In this document: in pieces, positions 1-11,983 of the stretch
Layout of the letters: each line of letters opens with the position of its first letter
Position numbering within the stretch: the first letter of the stretch is position 1
Assembly: GCA_032433595.1 (NCBI GenBank)
Contig: JASWJB010000041.1
Span: 62,001-126,000, forward strand
Direction of reading: 5' to 3'
Length of the DNA stretch: 64,000 nt
Origin: Conoideocrella luteorostrata
Taxonomy: Eukaryota; Ascomycota; Sordariomycetes; Hypocreales; Clavicipitaceae
Notes under the pieces: generated by a model
Told to the model about the DNA's origin: nothing
The model's input: the letters and a program-made list of their open reading frames with translations, nothing else
Databases searched by the model: none
Made by a program: the position numbers and the translations under genes

Positions 1-1353
1 GGCATCAGGAGACGTAGTTTGGTCAACGTCGACACGGGAAGATACGGTCCAGTTCAGGACTTTGTAACCTGGAACTTTCTCCTCGCAAGTTCAGATAGAT
101 CATTTTAAACATGCAAAGAGAGTGGGCGGAATACGGAATCGCGAAACATAATCTAGCCCAGCCAACCTGTGGCTCCAGCGCTGTGTCCAGTGTGTAAGTG
201 GCCGTGAAAATGTAGAGCGGAAGCAGGCGGCTGGTATGGATAAGGGCAGTGATGTCAATGCTCGACTAAGGTGATGTGAAGCATTCTGTTGATGTGCGGG
301 ATCCTAGCGAAATTATGATGATGATGCTGAGACCGTCATACTGATGTACGAGCAGAGAATCCCGACCTTGAAGACAGTGGGTACATGCGATGTGAGACTG
401 TCAGATCTGGCTGCTGTGCTCCGTAAAGCGACAAACTGTTCTGGTGTCATCGCCTGCTGGCCCCTGTTTGGTCCCACCCCCACACCTCACTGGACCTCCT
501 CCAGACAAAGTCGAACTTCAACACGGTTGGGCACATTTTACCCAATGGGTGGTTTGATATTCATTGACGAAATTTTCGGCTGGGCCGTTGAGCATGATCT
601 AAAGTGTACTAGTAGAACCTATTGATTAGTGGATAATTTTGATTGTGCGTTCAGACTAGTGTGTTAGAGAAGTAAAGAGTTCTGCGAAAACCGCCGTCGT
701 CCGGCTGGGCACAGCGCGGATGAGTGAACCCGACTTCATTTGCGCGTCAAAATGACTTGGTCGCTAGTTACTGCACGGCATGACCGGTTCTACCCTAAAA
801 AAGTCAGCCTCGTACGGAGTACGCTGGTCTGTATGCTCGCCAACACAGCGCACATGCGCCGCGTTTCGACCCCATGCTTCACCGAGGTTCAAATGAATGC
901 CCATAGTGCATGGACCTTGCTGTGTGACGTTGGCGTCTACCTCGTGCGGCTGTCAACAATAATTATGTCCCCAAGCCTGAAATAACAGACCCTGTTCATA
1001 GGTGAATGCAAAGAATTTCAAGACATGCAGATTAGTGATTAAGGAACACGTCATTGCACCATCCTTCACATCATTCGCAAATCAAAGTATATTCTGCGCT
1101 CCAAATAAGAGCCTAGTTCGTGAAAATGCAACACTAAGGGCTATTTCAAAGCTTCTCCTAGTGTAATATTTGATAACAGGCTTTTTTGGGTATATCAGCT
1201 CATCGCTCGCCCCTACCGAAGTTCCTCTTCCCAACCCAGCTAGATAAAATGCACGAATGGTCTGTTGCAATTGTAGAATGATTCTGGGTCATGTTCAAAA
1301 TAATCTCAATAAACACAAGTACATTTCCATACGCTGCGGCGATAATGTAGAAA
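1..1353. other. Non-coding left edge, no gene seen
   Basis: No open frame here resembles a known protein or shows a convincing exon chain. One copy of the dispersed 9-mer TACGGAGTA lies at 813-821. The right part is presumably the 3' flank of the glycosyltransferase gene transcribed toward it. Confidence 0.6.
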
Positions 1354-4300
1354 TCATTGGTTTTCCAAAGCTGATAGTTGACTCCATTCATCGCTTTTAT
1401 ACTCACTGCTAGCAAGTCTCTGATATCCTATTTCGTCTCTTCGGTCGTCAATCAACCTGCCCCATTCGAGGAGCAGCCGAAACAAATATATTTCCATATC
1501 TTTCTTTTGTAGCACCTTGGAGGCCCAACGTTGACCTTGTTGCGCTATCCACTCTGCATCACTAGAACGGCCCTTTATATATGTGTTAATGTTATTCATT
1601 TTAGCCTTATTCGCTGTTCCTGTGAAGTACAGTAATGTCGTGTGTAGTGCCTGGTACCGTGGGTCCACGGGCACGAAGTGCAACCACGGAGTGAGTCGAT
1701 CGGAATACCAGGTCTGGAATATTGTCGAAATAAAGGGTAGACTTTGTGAGCGAAGGACCTTCAATATATCTGCCGGTGGGCCGTCATCTTCGTCTGTTAA
1801 GAGAACATAGCGATAATTTAAAGGATTCTCCACCAAGGAGTTAACGCCGTACTCTTGCTTAAGGAGGTCACAATTTTTGCCGAAACAGGCGGGGAAATCC
1901 TCTATACCCACACGGAAAGATAGATCACGATTAGCCTCCAGGACTGACACAGATTCAGATTTGAACATGTCATCAGAGCCCTGAACGGGGAGAATCATTG
2001 TGACTCTATCTCTTATATCAGCATTTCCTGTAAGATGCAGGAGCCTCAATTTGTGGCTCCCCCTAATGGCTTGTTCGGTTAGTGCATGTGTCCCAACGGA
2101 ACTGCTCCAAAAGAGGGTGTCTTTGCGCTTTGAGAAAGGCTCCCCGTGATCAGGCTCGTCCGTTCGGGAGTTGGATAACGGGACCAAAATATCTGAAAAC
2201 CCGGTCGTCTTGAATGAACCAAAGAGCGGTACGAGCTCCTGAATCGGGGGCAGACTTGGATCCGTAATGAAAAAGCTATGCAAGTAGCTTAGGTCCGGTT
2301 GACTACATGTGTCAAGTGATGTTGCCCAATCGCTCATCAATTGGCCTCTCGAGTGAGGTTTGACACAAGCCGAGCAGAATGAACCAAATTGCCAATGTGG
2401 ACCTGTCTTGACGAGAGACGATGATGGGCATGCTTCTGTGAACAAGTGTTTGAAATCAGACGCCCATGTTTGATGCCATTGTTGGCCACCGTCTGTTTGA
2501 CCTATGCCTCTCGACCCTAACGTATTTGTTATGGTTATGGAATCATTATTAGATCTTTTGGATATAATTTTAGCCATAGACTCCAAATATGCCTGGCCAC
2601 GCAGTCTTTTATCAGCCCACGACGGAATAATCCGAGGGGCGCGATTGAGGTTGACGGGGAGAATCATGTTAGGTAAATGTCTGGAGAACTTCTTGATCAT
2701 ATCAACCAGTTCTAGTAACTCTAAACTGGTTGCTTCATCTCCCAGGTCGCTCGCAGTAACTTGCCCGTCCTTCACAGTGATACTACCCACCCCAGCATAT
2801 GATGTCACTAACTTGGCGCGTTTACGCAGCGTCTCAGGCGGTAGGGACCAAAATACCGCCAAATCTTTGTCAATTTGCTGGAACTCATCGATAACTGTAG
2901 AGTCAGACGCATATTGGTACCACTCGCCAAACTTGGGAGGTGGTGCTCTGCCACCATGGCGCTCCTCATACGTCGTTACTGCAATAGCAATACTTTTGCT
3001 TGTGGCCGCTTTTACGAGCCAACGGTCATGTATCGCGCGAGCTTCATATATAAGATCATTCATCGGGTGGCGTTTGTCAAAATGACTCAGTGGTCGGACA
3101 AATGCGAAGATCGTTGCGGTAATAAGAAGTAAAACAATGAGCATGAAGAACAGACTTCGTCGAATAAAAATGACACAACGGATTTCTTGGGCATAAATGA
3201 AGACGCCAAGACCTAGGGAAGTGACCCAGAGTGGCATAAGACTAGAAGAAAGGGAAAGATGCATCCAACCACCCAAGCTGATGACATTAACAGCGGCACG
3301 CCAGATGCCGACAAATGATGTGATCAAAGTCGTAGATATAACAGGAGAAGTTTCGCATGCCCAAATAGCCGTGCTAATAGTAAGTATTGAGAAAGCGACG
3401 GTGTCGAACAAGACGTCAGATGCATAAAAAGATCCAAATGACGGGTTGAGGTGTCGATACCCCATAAACGTGCTAGTAACTATCCACACAAAAGCGATAG
3501 ACGCAGCAGATATGAGGCAAACGTTCGACAACATATGAAGTCGTAACTTGAGATTCCCTGTCCACATGAGTATGCGCCACAATATGACAACTATTGCGGC
3601 ATCAAGTATGACCCCAACATACTGAAGTGATATTATTTGTGACCGGCTGTCCAATGGAGTAAAGCAAATATATGTCGATCTTGTCATCTGATTGACTGCC
3701 GCATACGCCCCGGATGAAACGAGGATTATTCCAACTATGGACAAGCAGAATTCTGCCCTGCGTCCGGTCATCCAATCTTTGAAGTCATCAACAAAGGTAC
3801 GCCATGGATCATCAAAATCATCAGAGCCAGGAATAGACCATTTCACATCGCTTGCGATAGCATAGTATCCGATGAGCAAAAGGCAGAGCCAGGACTATCG
3901 GAACAATTAGCTTCGCTTCTGAGGGAGGAGGGCAAACCGGCAACAGAACGGGGAGCCTAGATGAAGAACAGCCAGGAACAATACGCTTCAATGGGACATG
4001 ATGATTTACCTCGACGCCTGAAACAGAACATTGCTGTTTATAATATACATGGTTTAAAATCTCCAATCGTGCAACAATGCAAGCTATCAGACCAAACGTA
4101 AAGTACCGCTTCGGGCGTGGCGGGAGACAATCGCTGGTTTCTTTCGCAGATCCATTTGCATTTGTGCCAGTAAGTAAGCCGGTCTGGCTATGCCTTGCAG
4201 CAGAATTAAATCTCCCATCAACTCCCGGGATCCATTTTGAGATGTAACTGGTTGATAGACATATCAATCCAGTGAAGAACAAAACTATCAGTGATGACAG

Positions 4301-4486
4301 CTGAGGGCGCGCTGTTGAAACTGTAAGAAAACGGTCAAGCACTGATGGGTAAGCCAACGTTCCATACCAGTCAAAGAGTGACGATCCAGTGAGTTGCATA
4401 CATAGGCGAATGATATTACAGTGCTTTAGTTTAGTTAGCAATAGTTTGATCGGTCTCATCTCCCTTCTCACTGAAATGACAGGCAT
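1354..4486 (-). CDS. GT90 / CAP10-type glycosyltransferase, multi-pass membrane protein
   Basis: Probable glycosyltransferase of family 90, the group containing the cryptococcal capsule proteins CAP10 and the xylosyltransferase CXT1. It would transfer sugar to glycans in the Golgi. Proposed exons on the minus strand are 4486-4010 and 3894-1354, joined across a 115-bp GT-AG intron in phase 0, giving about 1005 residues. The N-terminal half carries several hydrophobic segments, running across the join (TFGLIACIVARLEILNHVYY then LCLLLIGYYAIAS). A luminal domain follows, beginning near IHDRWLVKAATSKSIAIAV. The C-terminal GT90 signature is clear: RYVLLTDEDD, SLPFISTIFQTWYSDRLTPW, HFVPVDPRYQAL, then RWASKVLQKKDMEIYLFRLL. 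The start at 4486 is the first ATG in the first exon and is less certain; an additional upstream exon is possible. Acceptor substrate cannot be told from sequence. Confidence 0.8.
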
Positions 4487-4917
4487 GGATATTAGCTTAC
4501 CATACCGCTGAGAGCTGATGCACAGGTAGCAGCGCCATTGCACGTGCACCTATCATGTAGAGTTGCTTATAACTCTGTCAATAGGCATGTACGGTGGCAT
4601 TTCTGAATTTCTGAATAATACTATGAATGCGCCTGGCAAGTACCGAAATAAAATTTACCTATAATGGATGTTGAATTGAATCAATATGAAACCCAGTCAG
4701 GGGCTGACTGCAACAAGACTGACGTCGACCGGAATTTTTTGGATTACGTCAGCGGCAAAATCTCCGTCCCTATCTATGTTAAACAGCACGCGCTCGAAAG
4801 TAGGGGTGATTGTAAACGGCAATTTTATTCTTCGGGTTTCTTTCCAAGCGGTTCAGACCATGTATTGAGAGTTTGACTTTTACGACCGACAGCCTGCCTA
4901 TCTTCACCCTTTTCATC
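4487..4917. promoter_or_regulatory. Divergent intergenic region between GT90 gene and PFA4
   Basis: About 430 bp separate the two divergently oriented start codons, so both promoters must lie here or in the 5' leaders. No TATA box or known operator was recognised. Confidence 0.5.
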
Positions 4918-6207
4918 ATGGCGGGTCTGAACGATGCACCATTTGTGCAGTCTCTCGCAGTTCCTACCGTATGCTTCTTGATTGCATTTCTAGGGTATTA
5001 TTCGCAATACATGCTTCAATCCACTTCGCTTGAACCAGGCCCGCCGTCGCGAAAGGAAACCATCGTTTTCAACACGTTTCTATTGTCTTTGTGGTACACT
5101 TATTACAAGACAGTGACTGAAGATCCAGGTCGATATGTCTTTTTAGACAAGGATATTGAAGCTGAAGGAAGGTGGTGCAAGAAGTGCTCTGCCCCCAAAC
5201 CTGCGAGAGCACATCATTGTCGGCATTGCGGGCGATGTATTCCCAAAATGGATCATCACTGCCCTTGGACTGCGAACTGTATATCAATGACGACATTCCC
5301 GCATTTCTTACGGTTTCTAATTTTCGCTAATATATCTCTTTGGATGCTCGAAATTCTACTTTGGCAGAGAGTTTATGCTCTTTGGGAAGCACGACACTTG
5401 CCGGCCTATCTGGGGCCGACTTTGCGGGAATTAGTAGCCTTGGCTCTTACGTCACTCATTTGTCTGTTCACATCAATTGCCCTTGGCATTATGCTCATCA
5501 CGGCCGTAAAGAGCTGGCTGTTCAACTGCACTATGATCGAGGGCTGGCAGGTAGAACGACATGAAGCAGTAATGGACCGAGGTGGACGGGACTGGTGGGA
5601 CATTAATGGCACCGACGGCAAGAGTTATAGAGTTGAGAAAGTCGAGTTCCCATATGATCTTGGAATATTTGCCAACATGTCTCAAGCTATGGGGACGTCC
5701 AATTTTCTTAGTTGGATTTCTCCATTTTCGAGCAGCCCAAAGGTTGATAGAAGTGGAAGGGGACGGGGCTGGGAGTGGGAGGAGAATGGATTCAATCGCA
5801 AGACAGGAATGTGGCCACCATTGGATCCGGAGAAAGTTCGTATGGCAAACAGTGAATGGCCTGCAATTCGTAGAGACTTTGCCGCCGAGCTTAGAGATGC
5901 GAACTTACCGTCTGAGGAGCGGAAGCGGGCTTTTAAGGAACGGCAGCTGCGAGATGTAGAGAAGAAGAAAATCATGCTTGCAGAACTCGAGGAAATTGAT
6001 GATTATGATTCTCATGAAGAGAACACCGAGGGGGACGACTTCGAGCAAACGGAATATTGGAGGAACACCGATGGTGAGAGACTGGAAGATTTTGGTGTTG
6101 ACGAGGATGCAGAAGATTGTGTCAGTAAAGTGCCCCAGGAAGACGATATACCTCTTGCAGACTTGCTGCGCCGGCGTAAAGGCCTACATTCCAGCGAGGC
6201 AAATTAG
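4918..6207 (+). CDS. Palmitoyltransferase PFA4 (DHHC family)
   Basis: Protein S-palmitoyltransferase of the endoplasmic reticulum; the yeast ortholog Pfa4 acylates chitin synthase Chs3 and other membrane proteins. Single exon, 429 residues. The ATG at 4918 (MAGLNDAPFVQS) matches the usual N-terminus; the frame is open further upstream but without another ATG. Two hydrophobic segments precede the cysteine-rich domain, which starts WCKKCSAPKPARAHHC and holds the catalytic DHHC within MDHHCPWTANCISMTTFPHF, near residues 130-150. Two more membrane segments follow (LIFANISLWMLEILLW, LVALALTSLICLFTSIALGI). The tail is long and acidic and ends in a charged region without obvious domains. The position of the DHHC domain between membrane pairs and the TTFPHFLRF motif fit Pfa4 rather than other fungal DHHC enzymes. 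Convergent with the myosin gene. Confidence 0.92.
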   Translation: MAGLNDAPFVQSLAVPTVCFLIAFLGYYSQYMLQSTSLEPGPPSRKETIVFNTFLLSLWYTYYKTVTEDPGRYVFLDKDIEAEGRWCKKCSAPKPARAHHCRHCGRCIPKMDHHCPWTANCISMTTFPHFLRFLIFANISLWMLEILLWQRVYALWEARHLPAYLGPTLRELVALALTSLICLFTSIALGIMLITAVKSWLFNCTMIEGWQVERHEAVMDRGGRDWWDINGTDGKSYRVEKVEFPYDLGIFANMSQAMGTSNFLSWISPFSSSPKVDRSGRGRGWEWEENGFNRKTGMWPPLDPEKVRMANSEWPAIRRDFAAELRDANLPSEERKRAFKERQLRDVEKKKIMLAELEEIDDYDSHEENTEGDDFEQTEYWRNTDGERLEDFGVDEDAEDCVSKVPQEDDIPLADLLRRRKGLHSSEAN

Positions 6208-6511
6208 ACAACCTATGGCAGAAAGGTTTTGAGCATTCTGTTTTACGACTACTAGAATTTGGCTGTATTGAAATGATGCGTAATGATTTCTAACGAGAAC
6301 TTGGCCGAGCCTCTCAATCATGACGAGTGCCCTCATATGAGCGCAGATATGCTTGATATTCTTATTGCTGTAAGCTGGTTGCGAAACATCATTCTATTCA
6401 ATTCTCTCAGCTTCAAGAGCATCTCGAGAACTACCTGTCCCCTGAGCCAAATAATCGCTTACTACTAAATTGCCCTTGCCCAATGTCTTAAAACCGCAAT
6501 CCATGCTCGAT
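6208..6511. other. Convergent intergenic spacer
   Basis: About 300 bp lie between the stop codons of PFA4 and the myosin gene, presumably holding both 3' UTRs. No separate gene is seen. Confidence 0.6.
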
Positions 6512-9500
6512 TCACCAGTCGTCATCCTCCTTCTCTTTTTGCATAGCATTTTTTCGTGCCAGGAGGGCATCAGCTAAACTCCCGCCTAAGCTTGGTGTTG
6601 GCGTGTTGCTGCGACTACCTTCTGAGCCGCTTGCCCCGTTAAGACCAAGGCCTGAATCCCGTTGGGCCAACTCGACGGGCTTTCGTCCTGCAGCCGGACG
6701 CTTCATAGGAGGAGCAGGTGGCATTGGCTTTGACTTGACAGTGGGTGGGGCCGGAGGGGCCTTCGGGGTCGGCGCTGCTTGTTCCTCTACATAAGCTGAT
6801 GGGACCCAGGCTTGACCAAGATCATTCTTGGCTAACCACCAACCTGTGGAGTGTTTGTCAGTGGAAGTTCAGAGGCACAGGTTTAAATGTGTCTCTGCAA
6901 GAACATACCATTATTTTCCTTCTGGACGATTTCCAGCACATCTCCTGCCTTAATGGAAAGCTCATTGTCTCTTTGGCCATTAAAGTCATATAGTACTCTA
7001 GCCATTACCTTGGGACGTGCTGTGGCGGCGGGAGGGGGTGGTGGCGGTGCTCGAGTGGCACCAGTATTAGCACTACCTTGATTTCCTGCGTGACTTGGAA
7101 GTCGTTTACTAGTAGATCCCAGACTCGATGGCCTAGTCGTGCCAACAGAAGCCGCCGTCACCGCTGCTGGGGGCAGAGGTATGGCTCTTGAGCCGGCACC
7201 TGGCGTAGGCTGTATTGATCGTTGGCCAGTGAGTCTAGACGGTCGGCCGCCAGGGCCACCAGGTCTAATCAACTTGCCGCGAGTAATGGGACGGGGAGGA
7301 ACCGGCTTAGCCCTGGGCATCAGCCGTGATACGGAGGTCGGTGACTCCCCTCCTCGTGTGTGAATGGCGCCGCTCTTGTAAAAATCGACGGATTGTTGGG
7401 AATCTTTTATCACCTTAACCTGTTGAAATTTGTTGGGCTTCTTGGCATATTCAATGACCTCTCCAATCTTGAGATTGAAACAGCCAGGCATAACCCGCTG
7501 CATTTGGGTAAACATTTCTGTCTTTAGGATGCAATTCAACAGAGGGTCAGCCTCCTGAGCAGATCCTACACCAAGTGAGAACCAGTCATCTTGACTTGTA
7601 GATGTGCCAATGAATTTGATAGCACCCAGAGGAATAGCCCGTTCTACTGCTATATGGATCTGACGATCCACAAATTGTTGGGCAATAATATAGAACTTGC
7701 TGTTCGTTATGACGATAAGACGTGGGCTAGGTTTGCTGGATCGTCCGAATTTAGCCTCTAACACCTCTCCGCGACATGAGAATACCACGCGTTCATTCGA
7801 TCCAATATTAGCAGCGTTTCTGACCTGATTAGCCACTGCATTGACACCAAGATAGTCACCCAAAAATCTTCGAGATCCTAACAGACTCATTCTTCTGCGC
7901 TCTTTTCGACCTTGTAATAATTTGTGCCCATGATCTCGAAGTTGCAAGTACTCAGCTCCTGTGCGCTTTTTCCGCCACATGCGCTGTATACGAGTTGCAG
8001 ACTCGGCACGGTAGGCTAGATAGGCACGCCACATTCGCTGGATTCTGGTAGCCATGTTATGCCAATATCGGTCACGCATGTGCTCTAATGCAAAGAGCGT
8101 CTCCGGAGCTTTGATGAACGCCTTGGTGACACCGAGTTGCCATTCCTCTTTGGGGATACTAGTGTCTTTCAAAATCTGCTTCACTGCATCTTCTGTGGAT
8201 CCTTGCCATGTGTATTCTCCAGCGTACGATGTAGCTGGCGATAGAAGGAAGAATCGGTCCACAAACTTGTCGAATGATTGACGATAAGCAAACCCTGCTC
8301 GTCTAATGCGAACGTTCTCTTGCAGCCCCAAGTATTTGATTTGATGAAGAACATTCGGGCTATTATATTCTCTTGGAGACTTATTCTCATTTGGCTTTAT
8401 GGTTCGGATATATGAGGGCTGACATTTCATCAATGTGTCGACCAAGGCATTCGCCGAGGTTCGAATTCTATCCCCAGCGGACGGCGGCTGCTTCCTATTG
8501 TCCTGATCGACCTGTTTAGGGAACAATATATGCACAAACTGATTTCCGCTGTGTTGGAAGAGATCAAGAAGTCCTTTTAGCAGTTGATCCTTGTTTTTAT
8601 CCGTGATTCCATCTACTGTGTAGGAAACGTCTCCTGCGTAGTGCTTTATAATGAAATTTCCTTGACGGGGAGTCAAATGAGCATGAGACATGCCATTGAT
8701 GCTTTGCATAAATGTTCTGTCACATGCTGCAGGGTCAGCATGCGCTGTCTTGGTGGCATCTTTCATAGCGGAGAATATTCCTGGGGGGCGGATTTGCTCG
8801 ATGAGATCACAAACGACTTTGTTGTCAAAGTATTTGATTGGCGTCCACTGAATTTTCTCTCGAGCATACTCTTCCTGTTCCGTTTTGAGTGTGAGCTGGA
8901 TGAAGATTTGCTGGAGTTTCTCATTCACGTAGTTGATGCAAAGCTGTTCAAAGCTGTTCTTCTCGAAAATTTCGAACCCGTAGATATCCAAAATTCCAAT
9001 CGTATTGGCAGAAGCTTGTCTCGACTTGAGAGACTTGTTAATTCTCTCCACAATCCAGTCAAACAAATTGTTATAAATAGCCTTGGCTAAAGCATCACGT
9101 GTGGCTGTGGCTTGCGCAGCGTTGGCGGGAGATTCAATGACTTCGCCGTTTCTTGGTGTAAGAATGCGTATCGTAATTGCGTGAATCAGTTTTTCCGGCG
9201 TCACCTCCATAAGATATGCGACAAAATCCACAACAGACTGATCAGCTACGGCAGCATAGCCACTATCATCTTCTTGAAATTGAATATTGCCAATCCATAG
9301 GACGGTCGCCAGCATTCGGAATATTTCGTCCTTTTCAGTCTGACCAAGACCAATGACCTTCATAGCATTGAGTGTATCTTGGAAATCAGCAACATCGTCA
9401 ATTCCGTCAACGTCAAAGCATTTGGAGCGACTCGTATAGAAATATGTCTCTGGTTTCTGAAGGCCGAAAAGCTCTTGATACTGCTTTGAGGCACCTTTTG

Positions 9501-10298
9501 TAAGTTGATAGAAGATGTGGAAGTTTCGCTCATTTGTAATCTGACCGACAACGCGCGACTTTTCGAGCAAATAGTTCGTAATATCAGCTCCTACCGGTTC
9601 GCCAGTCTTGTTGAAGTGGATCTGGAGATATTTGCCGAATCTTGAAGAGTTGTTGTTCCGCAACGTTTTGGCATTTCCAAAAGACTCTAATAATGGATTT
9701 GTTGCCAAAACCATTTCTTTGATCTTCTTGATATCACCCGACTGCTCGCCAGAGACATTCGCGATGTACTGCATAATGCGCTTGGCAGCCTCTGTTTTGC
9801 CTGCACCAGATTCACCCGATATAATAACGCATTGGTTATCATGATATGCCTTCATGTTGTAGTAAGCCGACTCGGCGATTGAGAAAACGTGCGGGGCCAT
9901 CTCCAAGCGATTTTTGCCTTTATAGCTATCGAGCACTTGGTCGGTGTAGATTCCAAGGTCGCGAAACGGGTTAACAGAAACAAGCACATGGCCAATGTAA
10001 GTGTATATCTCAGCGCCCTCGAATCGCTTCTTCAGATTGTCATTAATCGCTTCGTTAGATACCTTGCTCAACAAAGTCAAGTCTGAAACTCCGATCTCCT
10101 TCTTCTTGGTCGCCTCAAAGGTTGCTTTCTTCGGTAGACCGCCACTGGCTCCTTGGGGTCCTAAAGCCCCTGCCTGGGCATTGCGGGTAGCTTTGTCCCT
10201 GGGGCGCCTCGATACACCCTGTAAAGAATGTTAGGCTATGTGCTAGTCTTCGGGGGGGAGGTTGGCCGTCGATACCAGGTGCGTGAGATTCTTACCAT
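6512..10298 (-). CDS. myo1: Class I myosin (Myo1/MyoA)
   Basis: Actin-based motor that drives endocytosis and polarised growth by activating Arp2/3 at cortical patches. Proposed exons on the minus strand are 10298-10296 (the ATG alone), 10218-6909 and 6843-6512, giving 1214 residues, normal for fungal myosin I. The motor domain has the P-loop GESGAGKTE, the switch region [10 protein letters not shown] and the DIYGFEIF relay element. Two tandem IQ-like motifs follow ([29 protein letters not shown]), then a TH1 membrane-binding domain, a proline- and glycine-rich linker, an SH3 domain interrupted by the 65-bp last intron, and a terminal acidic EKEDDDW tail typical of Arp2/3 activators. The residue 16 positions before the D of DALAK, the TEDS site, is Glu. 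The upstream intron begins directly after ATG (ATG|GTAAGA) and ends TTTACAG|GGTGTATC. Confidence 0.95.
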
Positions 10299-11983
10299 GA
10301 TAGACGATGATGCAAGGGATGAGGAGTGCGGTCAGGGATGGCGATAATAAATCACTCGGCCATAAATTTAAGACAGAGCAGTTGAAGAATTAGATGCTGA
10401 AGAAGGAGAGGGGAGTGGTTAGCGACGTTTTTGTGGCATGGTCCTTCCCTATTTGCTTTTAATGTGTCGTCGCCCTGTACTGTGTGGCTGGGTGCAAATG
10501 ATGTTATTGCTGGTTATAATGTGCGGTGCATTCAAATGGTGACGAAGCGCCGACAATTTTCCGTCTCAGCACAGCCTCATGCACACGTATTGTAGTGGGG
10601 TTAGTGCCGCCAAAGGTCCTTGACAAAACTGCTTTAACGCTGTCTAGAAAAGGCGTTGGATGACTTGCCCAACATATTCATGTTTGAGATACTGTATCAT
10701 ACCGCCTTGTGTACAGGACCATGCTGCCCATTATTGGGTCATATGCATTCATTTATTCATGCGATGTCATTTATTACATCAGTCACGGATCCAGATGGTA
10801 TGAGGTTACCCGCGCCGAAAGTCCAGGTAGGTTTGTAATCTCTCCGCAGTCTCAAAGGGCATGTGTCTTTTTCCTGATGCAAGAAGATCGGGGACAATCG
10901 ATGAAGGTTGAATTATAATAAAGCATACATCGGTTGATGCTTGCAAGCTTTGTGACTGAACTCCACACGGTGTGTCGTCATTCTGCACGCCACAAGTCAC
11001 TCGCACTTTTTCTGGTATTAGACGCAGTATCGCGCTTGGGTATCTTAGCTCAAACTGGACAATTTGAGCGCATCAACAACCAGCGGCATCTAACAAACTT
11101 AACAAACGCATTGGGTCTGGTAAGAGCAGAACATTGGTCACTCTCTACATAATCTTCGGGCGTTGAAAGCTAGGAAAAAAACAATACCGAGGACTTAGGG
11201 AACGCGTGTTGTGAGACGCTTAGACTGCCCAGCCTAGTGGTAAAGGTCGAGCGGTATTAGGATTTGGTACTCCGTACATCATCCCTGGCACCTAACTTAC
11301 CTAACGGCCTGGCGGGAGGCAGTCAGAGCATGAAGTAATCGTGTAAAATGTGGTCTAATTGACTGGCCTCCGGGGATGTTTCTCACCAACGCTCTCTCGT
11401 TTACATCTTTGTTCTCGGAGGCTGTTTGCATTAGCCTGGTCTCATGTAGATAGATCTCTTCCCGCTCTATGAAGCGGACAATCAAAAGACTGTGCACCAT
11501 GAACTACGTATTACGTATTGTTGGTAACTAGCCCTTACCCTCCCCGCTGTGCAGCCAATTGTTTGATCAGTCTGGAGTCCATCCCCGCATTTTCGTTGCG
11601 GATACCATCATGCCGGGGACAAATTACGCGACCCATTGCAGCATGGTTTGGTTAGCCATGAAGTTTCACGTAATTTGTCCCGGATGCCAATCTAGCTCGT
11701 AACCCACGAGCTACAGGCTTGGTTGGCCGCTCACCTGGCCCGGCCATCCGGAACGATTTACCATACCACTCACCTGCCCACCCCCAGCCGCCCTTTCAAC
11801 CTATCATAGTCCTCTTTCCTATCCCAGCTCCTCTTCACTCATTGAGGCTGTTTCCGCAATCTCAGCTCCGGAATAGTACACCCATTGCTTCCTCTCAAAG
11901 CAAGAAGAACGCCACCATTCACGTACAGCTACGGGAAGAGTAGACGTTTAGTCGACACCACACAGCCTCATCTCGCTGCCAAC
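10299..11983. promoter_or_regulatory. Divergent intergenic region between myosin I and RPEL gene
   Basis: About 1.7 kb without a supported gene. It holds a CT-rich tract just upstream of the RPEL gene (about 11760-11880), one TACTCCGTA copy at 11268-11276, and an inverted repeat at 11613-11683. A short frame on the minus strand near 10.8-11.0 kb looks protein-like at its end but has no recognisable family or exon partners. Confidence 0.5.
11613..11683. repeat. Imperfect inverted repeat, 15-16 bp arms
   Basis: The left arm CCGGGGACAAATTACG (11613-11628) is the reverse complement of CGTAATTTGTCCCGG (11669-11683) apart from one extra G. About 40 bp separate the arms, and the spacer itself contains CATGG and CCATG. 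It may be a small MITE remnant, a structured element or a regulatory site; no target-site duplication was identified. Confidence 0.6.

Noticed and set aside
10806..11006. Minus-strand frame ending PFETAERLQTYLDFRRG
   Set aside because: The end looks protein-like but no family is recognised, no exon partners were found, and the rest of the frame appears random.
11221..11265. Sequence CCTAGTGGTAAAGG resembling a tRNA A box
   Set aside because: No B box or cloverleaf folding was found downstream.
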